From: Torymus aiolomorphi
Taxonomy: Eukaryota; Arthropoda; Insecta; Hymenoptera; Torymidae
DNA: 64,000 nt
Reading direction: 5' to 3'
Assembly: GCA_036365515.1 (NCBI GenBank)
Contig: CM070874.1
Location: 217,976,942-218,040,941, forward strand
Part shown: in pieces, positions 54,848-64,000 of the stretch
Layout of the letters: each line of letters opens with the position of its first letter
Numbering within the stretch: the first letter of the stretch is position 1
The notes under the pieces: model-generated
What the model was told of the DNA's origin: nothing
Databases searched by the model: none
Seen by the model: only the letters and a program-made list of their open reading frames with translations
Translations under genes and position numbers: made by a program

Positions 54848-55132
54848 CTAAGAAAGACACAACAGAAGAAAATAAGAATGAATTATGTTCTTAAGGTGAA
54901 TAAATTATATGGTTTGGACGAGTGTTAATGGTTTGTGGTATTAGCCTATTGATTCTAGATGAGTGGGATTCTTTTGTTTAATGCGTGCTGGTGAAAGGTT
55001 AAAGTCTACTTTTCTTGGGTTAAGTATTGACATTGGGGCTGGTATTGTAGGAATTGGTGAGTCGGGCAGAGTAGGTTTAGAGGTACTTGGTGTGTTTTCT
55101 TCGGTTGTAACCGATGGTTCCTCTGTATTGTC
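54848..55132 (-). other. spacer between env-like gene and accessory ORF
   Basis: 285 bp; holds the polypyrimidine tract and acceptor of the accessory ORF at its left end. No other feature. Confidence 0.6.
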
Positions 55133-56710
55133 CTACTCGTGGCGGCGGTGGAACTTGAGGAGAAATAGCACCATGACAAGGAGGGTTAGTAAGATGGAAT
55201 ATATTAGGTGTCCGTAACAGGTCATTCTAAGATGATGGATTTGCTCAATTCTTTCATCTGGAATATCGGAGTCTTTTTGGTTTATCGTAGGCGCGTGCTT
55301 TGGTACGAAGGTGGTTCCTGTCTGGTTTACCAGTGGTGGCGGTTCCAGTCTTAGAGTTGTGAGAGGTATGTAGTGGTAGATTGGATGATTAGGTCGTACA
55401 GTCCTTAGGAAATAACTATTGTCCGCCGTTTCGTTAGTTTGGAACTTGCATGTTCCTATGGCTTCAATAATATTAGCCTCCTCTACTGTTGTAGTATAGG
55501 TCTTGTTGTTGCTGCAGCTTAGTTCTACTTGAAGTGGTCGAGGTGTGGATATCAGCCATTCTCTGCTGTGTGTCAGATAGGTCCATTGGATTTGGTTGAA
55601 AGGTCTATTTCCGATGTTGCAAGTTCTTAGAGTTGCCATGGTTGGTTGGTATAGCATTCCACTCATACAGGAACGGCTATTCCGAATAAGTGTTGGATTT
55701 CGGCAATAACGAGTGTTGGCGTGTAAGACGCAACCGATGATTTGCGATTCTGACATTAGACAATGTGTTATGTTGTCGGGCCCCAAGGCAATGTAGGGGC
55801 TGTCTGGTATAATGAAAGTCCCATTCTCGTTTCCTTGTGACATCATAACAGGATACGCCTTGAATAAGAGGTATTCTTTCTTTGAGAAGAGTGGAAACAC
55901 TATCTCAATGTTGATGATATATTTATGTCTGGAAACCGTTATTGGCACGAGTTTCCTGAATTCGGTGGAGAAGGTGTCCAATTCTGGAATTAGTTCGTTG
56001 AAGCTCTGTTCGTTTAAGTCTTCCACGATCCTCTTGATTTTTTCGGCAGAAAGAAGGGTATGATATATCTTCCCTGCTTCGGCTTGTTCGACGATTCGTA
56101 TCACCTTCTTGTAGGCTTTTAGGTAGTTACTGAGCATACTTTTCAAGGTGTTGAACCATTTCTTAATAGTAAGGAAAAATTGTTCTGGATTTATTGGGGG
56201 ATATTCCTGGAGATATTGAAGGGCGGAAGCCTGGGTCGATTTGAATCGTTCTTTTTCTTCGTGGATTGATTCTTCTTCTGCTCCAACTTCTAAGTATACT
56301 ATCTTGGTGCTTTCTTCAGCGGGGATGTTGTTAGAGAGATTGAGTGTTTAGGATTGTTCGATCGGTGCGGAAGTCGTTTCTGGCGTTAGCCTTTGTAGTC
56401 TTTCTAAAAGGTGATCCGCGGTGTGAAGGTATCTTGCTACGTTAGTTTCGAACGTAAAGTACCTTTGGCAGTCTGGTAATCTGCCGGGACATTTGCCTAT
56501 TATTTTGCTAATATAACTATTCAATTCGGTCGTGTTGTGATCGAGTCTGTAGTAGTTTATATGGAGGAGATACTTTCTCCATTTGCTAGCGAGTTGCATT
56601 CTACCTGCGTATTCGAACTAAATTCCAGGGTTTGTGGGGAGAGGAGTGATCGGATTTATGGACTGTGTTGCTGCCACGAATATCATTAGTAGTCCAATGG
56701 TTCTGGGCAT
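55133..56710 (-). pseudogene. env: env-like glycoprotein gene 1 (downstream copy)
   Basis: One reading frame from ATG 56708-56710 to the stop at 55133, about 525 codons, broken by TAG at 56618-56620 and TAA at 56348-56350. A signal-peptide-like start (MPRTIGLLMIFVAATQS) is followed by an ectodomain with paired cysteines (CRNPTLIRNSRSC, near 55690) and a C-terminal membrane anchor (HLIYSILLTLLVMVLFLLKF) with a short basic tail. Layout fits insect errantivirus Env (F-type fusion glycoprotein family). CTTCTTTTCACAG directly abuts the ATG, consistent with a spliced env mRNA. No fusion-peptide-like segment was found. The two nonsense codons prevent full-length product; neither lies in a homopolymer run. 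Confidence 0.75.
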
Positions 56711-56932
56711 CTGTGAAAAGAAGGGACATATTCCATTAGCTTACGAATGAAATAACATCGCAAGCAAGAGGTTTTCCCAGTTGAGGATTTACCATCTAAT
56801 GTAAGCATTAAGGACATAACACATATATTTAAGCTGGAAGGAATTTTTGCGGTTTGGTTTCGTTAAGCGGGGATGTTAGCGAAAAAAAAAATAAATTTAA
56901 TTGTTATTCCTTAATTATTATTAAGGGCTTGG
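56711..56932 (-). other. spacer between the two env-like genes
   Basis: 222 bp with an A-rich run at about 56882-56897 and the acceptor of env-like gene 1. No ORF. Confidence 0.6.
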
Positions 56933-57918
56933 TCACTGGGGTTTCCTTCTGCAAAAGAGACTGTAAGCTCTTTTATCGTTGGTTACCGCTATATATGAGG
57001 TTTGCGGTATAATATAGGCGTTTACCATGTATTGTTCATGGTATTGTATGACTGGAATAGGATGCATTTTATATAATTCTGTGGAGAATTTATTAAGTAG
57101 GGGAATCCTAATTTCTATGAGAAAGGTGTTAGCTTTGAATCCCAACCTTACTGAAGCTACTTCAGATAATTTATCTGATCTGGCGTGTTGTATTGGGATT
57201 GGAAATTCGTAAGACGGTCGAAGATCAGATATTTGTCTTATAATTTGCTGGAGTCTAGGTGTTGAAAGAAGCGATGGGTGAAGATGGCCTGTTCTTGATG
57301 CACGGACAGCGTCAGTAAGGGTTTTAAATACATCCAAATAATGCATTAGCGCCGTCTCGATGGAGTTGGTGGCGTAAGTTATTGCTTGAACGGTGAACAT
57401 GTGGTGCCAGATACTGTCAACATCATTCCATTTTTTTATAGTTGATATAACAGTCTTCATGGCCTTATTGACGGTATCATTCGTGTCATTGATGGTGTTG
57501 CTCATGTGGGCCAATTGGTTTTCCACTAAATGAGCTTCTTCGTTCGATAATTTTGCTAATTTAGTTTGTCCTCTGAGCAGCTCCCTTATTTGTTTATTAT
57601 ATTTTTGGCCATCACTGTCAGATAATGTTCCAAAGAGAGTTTTACTGATGCTTCCAATGAATCCAAAAGGGGCGCTTCTTTGAATGGTCTTTGGGCTTGG
57701 GGGAGTCGAATAGTCTATGGGTTCTACTTCATTCATGGTATCGATCAATTCATCATAATGAGTTTGAATTCTTTTATTGATTTCTTTTAGTAAATATGTC
57801 CTTTCTACTAGACCTCCACATAATTCTGGATACTTTTGTTTCTCCTTGCATGTTGTCTTTATGTTGTCTAATGTGGTGTTGTAGAATGTGACGTTGTAGT
57901 GTAGAGGAGTGATATCTA
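56933..57918 (-). pseudogene. env: env-like glycoprotein gene 2, main part (3' of mariner)
   Basis: Open from the mariner junction (57918) to a stop at 56933-56935, about 328 codons. It contains a hydrophobic glycine-rich segment APFGFIGSISKTLFGTLSD near 57640, the expected position and style of the fusion peptide of F-type/errantivirus Env, followed by long helices. The preceding residues (KTIQRS) do not form a clear furin site. The frame ends shortly after a TSYIAVTNDKRAY stretch, without the cysteine-rich distal domain or membrane anchor, so the C-terminus is lost. It differs in sequence from env-like gene 1. A mariner splits it from its signal-peptide end. Confidence 0.78.
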
Positions 57919-58902
57919 CGAGGGGTGTTCAAAAAGTAGTTTCCCTAGTCTACCGTTTTGCCCCAGCGCTATCTAGCGAGCTGGGACCGAACATAGTTTT
58001 AGTTTAGGATATATCGATAAGAGCGGAACCGGTATTAGCTGCCGAAAAAATTTTTTCATCAGTACCGGCTCGGAAACCATGGAGCAACCTGTGAAAAATG
58101 TGTCCACCTGTGAGTTGCGTGCAGTTATTCGCTTTTTAACTGTAAAAGGGCTTAATGGCAACGAAATTCACACTGAATTAGTGCATATATTTAGTGAAAA
58201 TGTTTACTCACGCATTGTGACAGGGGATGAAACGTGGGTTCACCATACAAACCCTGAAATGAAGCGACAAAGTATGGTTTGGAAGAAATCAGAAGAGAGT
58301 GCTCCAAAAAAAGCAAAAATCCAGTATTCTGCTGGTAAGGTTATGGCCACAGTTTTTTGGGACAACGAAGGTGTTCTGTTGATTGATTTTCTTGAATCCG
58401 GTACACGATAAATGCAGATCGTTACTGTGAAGTGCTAAATAAACTTAAAAGTGCCGTTAAACGAAAGCGTCCTGGAAAATTATCGAGAAAAGTGTTGCTT
58501 TTTCACGACAATGCACGGCCTCATTCAGCAAAAAAAACACAAACCTTACTGGAAAAATGCAAATGGGAAATTTTTGATCACCCACCCTACTCTCCAGATC
58601 TCGCACCAAGTGACTTTTTTCTTTTTCCTAAATTAAAGGAAAGTTTGGGTGGCCATCACTTCAATTCAAATGATGAAGTGAAAGACATCGTTAAATTATT
58701 GTTTAAAAAACAGGGCACGGATTTTTATAAACAAGGTTTGTCAAAGCTTGAGAACAGATATAAAAAATGTATTCAAGTCCAAGGGGACTATGTAGAAAAA
58801 TAGTTTATAAGTCAAACAATAAATACATATGTTACTTTAATCTAAAAATTGTGTTTTGCTTTTTTCCCGGAGCAGGGAAACTTACTTTTTGAACACCCCT
58901 TG
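57919..58902 (+). mobile_element. mariner element, 984 bp, internally deleted
   Basis: Ends CGAGGGGTGTTCAAAAAGTA and its near complement (right end ...CACCCCTTG), flanked by TA at 57917-57918 and 58903-58904. It lies within env-like gene 2 in the opposite orientation. It is shorter than a full mariner (about 1.3 kb) because of an internal deletion in the transposase gene. Confidence 0.93.
58079..58803 (+). pseudogene. mariner transposase, deleted and frameshifted
   Basis: Start MEQPVKNVSTCELRAVIRFL (beginning of the helix-turn-helix) runs after about 35 residues directly into IVTGDETWVHH, so most of the DNA-binding region and linker (about 120 residues) is deleted in frame. A frameshift near 58402-58411 separates the second part (58432-58803), which has LLFHDNARPHS and HPPYSPDLAPSDFFLFP, then a complete C-terminus ending at TAG 58801-58803. 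The three acidic positions of the DD34D type are present, but the protein is inactive. Confidence 0.93.
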
Positions 58903-59073
58903 TATAAATACTATTACCTTCCAATCGGTTTCAGTAACGTAAACATCCTGCATTCTTTCATAGTACAGCCCAGGGTCGTTTGAGAAGGGTTGAATTCTGT
59001 GCGTTTGTTCTGCTCCAATGAGTATCATTGTGAACAGAAATGAAGAAACTAGAGTGTTGATCTGCGGAGCCAT
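58903..59073 (-). pseudogene. env: env-like glycoprotein gene 2, signal-peptide end
   Basis: From ATG 59071-59073 a hydrophobic leader (MAPQINTLVSSFLFTMILIG) is followed by about 35 ectodomain residues (LYYERMQDVYVTETDWKVIV) up to the mariner TA. A splice acceptor (TGTTACAG) lies about 20 nt upstream, as in spliced errantivirus env messages. The gene resumes at 57918. Confidence 0.78.
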
Positions 59074-59116
59074 TTATTTTCCTTTCTTTTCCTGTAACAT
59101 ACAGGTTTCAGGATCG

Positions 59117-60219
59117 TTATTCACTGTCCTCTGGTGATGTGTCACTGTTTTCCTTATAGTGGCTAGGTTTTATTTTATCCATATGTTTAAGAATTCTTTT
59201 GTTATCGAGGGTTTCTAATTCAATGTTGTTTTTCTCTAGCACGTCTATTATTTTATAAGGGCCTACGTAAGTTTTATCAAGTTTGTTTTCCCTAGCTTCT
59301 TTCTGTACATATACCCAGTCACCTGATGCATAATCATGGTGCTTGGCCTTACGGTCGTATAGACGTTTAGATTTTTGTTTTGACTTTATTAATGACTCAG
59401 TAGCGAAGTTACGTATGTCATTTAGTCTGGTCACTAATTCGCTCATATACAAGGTGTAAGTTTCGGTTCTGTCTGTTGGTAACGAGCTTGGTGTTCTCGC
59501 GAGTTTGCCGAAAATTAGTTCGTATGGAGTAAAGTTTGTTGATTCATGATTGCTCGTATTGTACGAGAATACTGCAAATGGCACTATTTTGTCCCAGTCC
59601 TCGTATTTTTCTATATACTGCCGTATGAATTCTGCCAACATCAGGTGACTTCTTTCTAGAGACCCCTTTCAGTGAGGATGATATCCAGAGGTCGAGACTT
59701 GTTTAATCCTGTAAATCTCTGCGAGCTGTTGCATGACTTTGCCAATGAGTTCGGGTGCTCTATCGGATAATATAATACGAGGCGCTCCATAGATGGCTAT
59801 CAAGTTTCTCGCCAGAGCATCTGCAATAGTTTCGGCCTTAAGGTTTTCGATGGGAATAGCGATACAATATTTAGTTAGGTTATCCTGTATTGTGAGGATA
59901 TGTTTGTTTCCATTTGTTGTTACCGGAAGTGGTCCTACAGTATCTATAGATATTTTATCAAATGGTTCTATTGGGGTGTCGGTAATCACCATTGGTTCCT
60001 TATTTTTGATTCGAACTAATTTTACTTCTTGGCAACCGGCACACCTTCGAATGTATTCCGTTACATCTTGTTTTAAACCTGGCCAGAAGAATTTTCCTCT
60101 AATTCTTCGGTAGGTTTTTGTAGTGCCTCTATGTCCTCCTATCAAACTGTCATGATGTTCTCGTAAAATTTCTTCGTGTAGGTCGTCTGGGGGTATAGTC
60201 GTCGTTCCATAGCAAACGT
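59117..60219 (-). pseudogene. pol: errantivirus-like integrase
   Basis: An HHCC finger (GGHRGTTKTYRRIRGKFFW, then CAGCQ), catalytic core ISIDTVGP and ILSDRAPEL, the conserved GSLERSH region, and a C-terminal GPY module (YVGPYKIIDV). TGA at 59666-59668 sits just before GSLERSH, splitting the gene into 60145-59669 and 59641-59117. It inserts the DNA copy into the host genome. Upstream at about 60190 a run of five G's (plus strand) coincides with a frame change. The stop at 59117 is natural, about 45 bp before the env-like gene. Confidence 0.88.
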
Positions 60220-60764
60220 ATATGATTCAATCGCATTTCCCTAGAGTCCTTTTTAGTATGTCTATGAAGGTTGAAAATGTGATTTGATCAGTAATTTCAT
60301 GGAGTTTTGAAATCCTCAGGGTTTTTATTTCGTAGTGTTTTAAGGCGTCTGCTAGATTTTCCAGCGTAGTGGTAGTCTTGTATGGTATATTCTTCGAAGT
60401 GTTTTGTTTTTATGATTCCGGTGAAAATTCTGAACTTTGCAGCGAGGGTAGTAATTATTTGACCCTTTTTAGGTTTTAATTCTAGGAATCGTCTTTTATC
60501 GATTCTACCGAGATCTATTAAGAGTTTTGATATAGGGGTGGTGCAATCGCAATCAGCGGATAGGAAGTGCAATAGGTTATCACTTTTGGCCGCGAGGCTT
60601 TTGTTAATTAGCTTTATTCTCAATTTGGATCCTGGACTACCCATGAAGCTGGGGTAGAATATTCCTGGTGGTATGGTGTCTGAGGCTTTAGCTAGCAGGT
60701 GTTTATCTTGTTCTTCGATTTCTGTGGAGGACTCATCCGTAGCCTCTTCTTCTATTCTATTCAT
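60220..60764 (-). pseudogene. pol: pol linker between RNase H and integrase
   Basis: Frame 60764-60297 reads an acidic start, then HFLSADCDCTTPISKLLIDL and LKPKKGQIITTLAAKF, a segment that gypsy/errantivirus Pol proteins carry between RNase H and integrase. Further frame changes at about 60297-60330 and 60235 (an A run) lead toward an LNHIRLLWNDDY stretch and the integrase finger. The upstream stop at 60783-60785 is in the same frame as this block, so it is a nonsense codon. Confidence 0.78.
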
Positions 60765-60782
60765 TCTAAAGGGTCTACTTGT

Positions 60783-61948
60783 TTAATTTTCGGTTTCGTC
60801 AGAATTTTCGAGTAGTTCTGGTTCTACCGGGGTTGAACGGGCCATAGGGCGGTAAGTGGGGTGTAGTCGTGAATCACCCGATCTACTGTCCCACCAATAC
60901 TCTTCATCAGAGGTGTCTGGTAGAGTAAGTTCCTTTATATTTTTATTTGAAGGGCCAGCTTGGGTTGCTGAAGGATCTGCTGTATTCTCTTCAATGTTTT
61001 GTCTTCTGAGGATAGGGGGCGCCTGAGAGATTAGGCTGCGGAATCCGCTATTTCGTTGCCTTAGTACGGGAGGTCCTTCTGTAGATGATCGGGAGTCATC
61101 TCGAAAGATCACCTTTTTCCTAAAATCTGTGGGCCTTATTCCCTTGGGTTTTGAGACATCGTTTGATTTAAATGCGGTTTTAGTTGGTTCTATTACGTTT
61201 GGTTGTTTTGTACGTCGGGCTAATAATCGCTTCGCTATAGTTTCGCCTTCCGTGTTTGTTGCATTTAGATTCGGTGCAGGAGGTCTATTTTTAGATCCTG
61301 GAGGTCTTCCTTTTCCGCTAGAAGTGGCTTTCCTTGCATCGGATTTTGTAATTAATTTTGCGGACGAGTATGTAGGTAATACTACAGCGTTGGGTAGTGT
61401 CGGATTCCTAGATAGAGCGTCAGCGTTGACGTTTAGTCTACCTGGTTTGTGGATAAACTTGTACTCGTACTCGCGGAGCCTAGTTCTCCAGCGGAGTAAT
61501 CTCTTGACAGGGGGTTTTACTGAGTCGATCCATTTCAAGAGTTCGTGGTCACAAATTAGGGTGAACTCGTGCCCATACAAGTATGGTCGATAGTGCAGTA
61601 TAGCATAGATGATGGCGAGGCACTCCTTTTCGGTGGTGCCATAATTTCTCTCTGCAGGTTTCATCATCTTCGACATGTATGCGATGGGTCGATCCTCTCC
61701 TATTTTTCCTTGGCTAAGGATGGCACCTACTGCATAATCCGACGCATCTGTTGCAAAATAAAAGGTTTCTCGAAATCCGGGTGTTGCAGTACTGGAGCTA
61801 CGCACAGAGCATTCTTTAAGTCGTCAAAACTCGTTTGATGTCTCTCGGTCCACTCGAACGCAACGGTCTTTTTTAATAGGTCAGAGAGGGGCATGGCTCT
61901 TGAGGAAAATCCCTCAATGAACCGTCGGTAGTAGCCTGATAAACCCAA
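60783..61948 (-). pseudogene. pol: errantivirus-like RNase H with AT-hook-like linker
   Basis: Block 61948-61727 (GLSGYYRRFIEGFSSRAMPL) is the RT connection. After a frameshift near 61765 the RNase H follows (FATDASDYAVGAIL, KECLAIIYAILHYRPYL, HKPGRLNVNADALSR). It is extended by about 190 residues of basic, proline-rich linker with KGRPPGSKNRPPAP near 61290, an AT-hook-like motif. Ends at TAA 60783-60785. RNase H removes the RNA template during reverse transcription. The long linker is unusual and might guide chromatin binding, but that is speculation. Confidence 0.83.
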
Positions 61949-63386
61949 GAACTGCCTTATATTCGTTATTTTTATATATTCGATTTTTAGGTTTAGGAAA
62001 ATTACGTACGGCCTCGGTCTTTTTGGGATCTGGGCGTACTCCGCCTTTGTCTATTATATGCCCCAAGTATTCAACCTCAGTGGCCAGAAATTCACATTTG
62101 TCAGGTTGAAGTGATAATTTAGCTGCTTTTAATCGTTCAAAAAGTCTCTTCACTTTCTTTGCGTGTTCCTCCAGATCTGATGCGAAAATGATTACGTCAT
62201 CAAGATAGACTAATAATTCGGATTCCTGTAGACCCATGAGTACTAAATTCATGAGTCGTTGGAACGTGGCAGGGGCATTTTTCAGTCCGAAGGGCATACG
62301 GATATAGTGATAATGCCCGTTACCTGTGCTAAAAGCCGTTTTGTGCTTATCCTTGGCATCCATTTCAATCTGATGAAATCCGCTGGCTAGATCAAAGGTG
62401 GAGAAGTATTTTGCTCCTCCCAGTAGATCCAAAATTTCAGCAATATTTGGTAGTGGATGGGCGTCACCCACTGTCTTTTCATTTAGTGCCCTGTAATCTA
62501 TGACTATTCTCCATCTTTTGTTACCTTTGGAGTCGTTCTTTTTAGGAACGATCCATAATGGTGAATTGTACGGGGAGGTGGAGTCTTCTATGATTCCGTC
62601 TTCAAGCAGTTTACTCACTTGCTTTTCAGTTTCTTCTTTGTGAATCTGTGGATACCGATACTGTTTTACAAATACTGCTACTTCGTCAGTCGTATGTATT
62701 GAGTGTTGTAATACATTCGTGGCAGGGAGAGGATCACCAGGTAAGTGAAATAGAGCTATGTATTCCTTTATTAATCCTAACACGTGCTCCTTTTCCTCCT
62801 TATTTAAGTGCTCCAGCCGTAGGCTATCCTCTATGCGCTGGAGCCGGTTTTTAGTAGGCACTGTCTCGATATCGCTGTTTTCACTGTCGAAGAAGTCTTC
62901 TGATTCTTCGAGAAACTCAAATGACTGTAATTCTTGTGGCGGTATTTCGATTTCAGCATCTTCTTCATATGAGTTTATCGCCATCACGTGGCACATCTGA
63001 TTGCGATTCTGGACTACCGCTTCGCCAATAAAGATGTTGGGCGGTGTTTTGATCCTAGGTAAGTATCCTGTTTTCAACGTGGTATGCTGAAGATTTATCG
63101 TAACTGGTGTTTTTGTTCTAGCCCTCAAGATGAATTTAGAGGACTTAGGCTCTTTATATTCGTAATTGATGAATCTAAAGGGCTTAATAGGGCGTGAGGA
63201 AGTGATCACTTCGTTATGGTGGAAAGATATTTCGGCACCTTCCGTGCTCAGAAAATCCACACCTAAAATTCCGTCTACATCAACGGGGAGAGCCGTCGTG
63301 ATTACCTGAAACTTGATCGGAAGGTCAAAGAAGGTTATGTCCTTGGGTTCGACGGTGTTCTTTCCGTTGATTACTGAGACCGTCAG
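61914..63386 (-). pseudogene. pol: errantivirus-like protease tail and reverse transcriptase
   Basis: Open from 63386 to a frameshift at about 61950-61985. It begins with the C-terminal half of the aspartic protease (ILGVDFLS near 63265); the catalytic D-T/S-G part is missing. An acidic linker (63000-62850) is followed by RT: YNSPLWIVPKKND, WRIVIDYRALNEKT, STFDLASGFHQIEMD, RMPFGLKNAPATFQ, LLVYLDDVIIFASD and LSLQPDKCEFL, all intact. The frame then shifts within an A-rich stretch just before the connection domain (61948-61727). Minus strand, same orientation as integrase and env. Confidence 0.9.
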
Positions 63387-63397
63387 TTATCCGATCA

Positions 63398-63601
63398 CTA
63401 ACAGAACTTTATTAAGGTCCTTTTTAAAATTTCTTGGTTTCTTCTAACGTCTTTGAATTGGGCCTCAATGTTGATTTTGCACAACCACTGGTTTTCGTCG
63501 AGGTCTTCTAAGAGCGTTACCCTTTCACTGAGGTTGTTGAATTCTACTCGTGATATTTCGTGGAAAAGAGAATCGACGATGTCTGGGATCATTGGATCCA
63601 A
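63398..63601 (-). pseudogene. gag: probable gag remnant
   Basis: 67 codons from ATG 63599-63601 to the stop at 63398: MDPMIPDIVDSLFHEISRVE, NNLSERVTLLEDL and a helical end. Position just 5' of pol and the MDP- start suit an errantivirus Gag N-terminus. Everything from here to the middle of protease (normally well over 1 kb) is absent, so a large internal deletion is inferred. Sequence alone does not prove Gag. Confidence 0.4.
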
Positions 63602-64000
63602 AATTTATCAGCGAGCGATCGATCGTGGCGAACGAAGGGGGTTTTTCGCGTGGCTCAAACGTCAAAGGAAGGATAGCGCGTTGCGCTCGCCTTTCCTTCT
63701 GTCTTTAAACTTCTTGTAAGTACCACATGCTACGATGAAAGCTTGTGGTTTTTAGAGACAGAGGAACCCCGTTTGTATTTGTGGGAGGGTCGAAACCGTG
63801 GGAAAGGCGCTACACAGTTTTTAATATTCGGAAAAAAAAATGAAAAACGACCAAGTAAGAGGGGCAGTATCGGTTTTGTTGAGGTGCTTGGGTACTATTG
63901 GTTTGACCTTAAGGTTTAGTTAAAACAATGTTTGTTAATTATAGGAGACAAAAAACCGCTGCCAATTCCTTGGCACTTAGCTTCCTCAAACTAATTCATA
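63602..64000. other. expected 5' LTR/leader region of the errantivirus-like element
   Basis: On the minus strand this precedes the gag remnant. GC-richer at 63600-63700 (CGATCGATCGCTCGCTG). Neither a primer site nor LTR ends could be fixed, and no matching copy was found near 54 kb. The window ends here. Confidence 0.4.

Overview
The window looks like an AT-rich insect nuclear chromosome, probably hymenopteran. The only host-like gene family recognised (DUF4806-type) is abundant in ants and wasps, and the rest is typical arthropod mobile DNA: EN-bearing Penelope-like elements, Ty1/copia with a copia-style primer site, an env-bearing Gypsy/errantivirus-like element, mariner, PIF/Harbinger, foldbacks and microsatellites. 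No intact ordinary host gene, rRNA, tRNA, CRISPR or bacterial feature was seen. Almost every open frame belongs to a mobile element or its debris.

Layout. 1-6355: a head-to-tail Penelope-like (PLE) array on the minus strand that ends in an inverted, 5'-truncated copy. Its pseudo-LTRs (pLTRs) carry a hammerhead-ribozyme-like motif. 6356-8936: an AT microsatellite and a minus-strand DUF4806-type gene whose 3' part is cut by the PLE array. About 9960-14875: a DNA transposon with a 749-codon transposase-like gene between inverted arms built from AATATT-rich repeats. 14972-15811: an 840-bp foldback element. 16111-17110: a 1000-bp Harbinger derivative. 17745-25265: a structurally complete, apparently young copia element with near-identical LTRs, a 5-bp TSD, an intact gag-pol frame and a probable short intron that adds an N-terminal leader to Gag. 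26150-29755: microsatellites, a LINE RT scrap and a 688-bp tandem duplication.

30552-39555: about 9 kb of a 150-bp satellite-like repeat. It is related to the arms of the 10-15 kb transposon, switches orientation at about 31.85 kb, and has a 450-bp higher-order repeat at its right end. 39600-43381: mostly unassigned, partly GC-rich. 43396-46001: a 5'-truncated PLE copy with a perfect 14-bp TSD and an inverted pLTR piece at its 5' end. 48616-50277: a second, internally deleted PLE family. 51027-51770: an unknown direct repeat. 54446-63601: a decayed errantivirus-like element on the minus strand. It has pol in several frames, two successive env-like genes (the first split by a mariner at 57919-58902), and a further 133-codon ORF downstream of env. 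Each of these three downstream genes has a splice-acceptor-like sequence at or just before its start.

The strongest leads are the shared repeat unit linking a transposase-bearing element to a satellite-sized array, the three-gene acceptor-led 3' region of the errantivirus-like element, the probable copia gag intron, and the hammerhead-like motifs in the PLE pLTRs. Many frame breaks fall in homopolymer runs, so some apparent pseudogenes may be consensus errors in the assembly.
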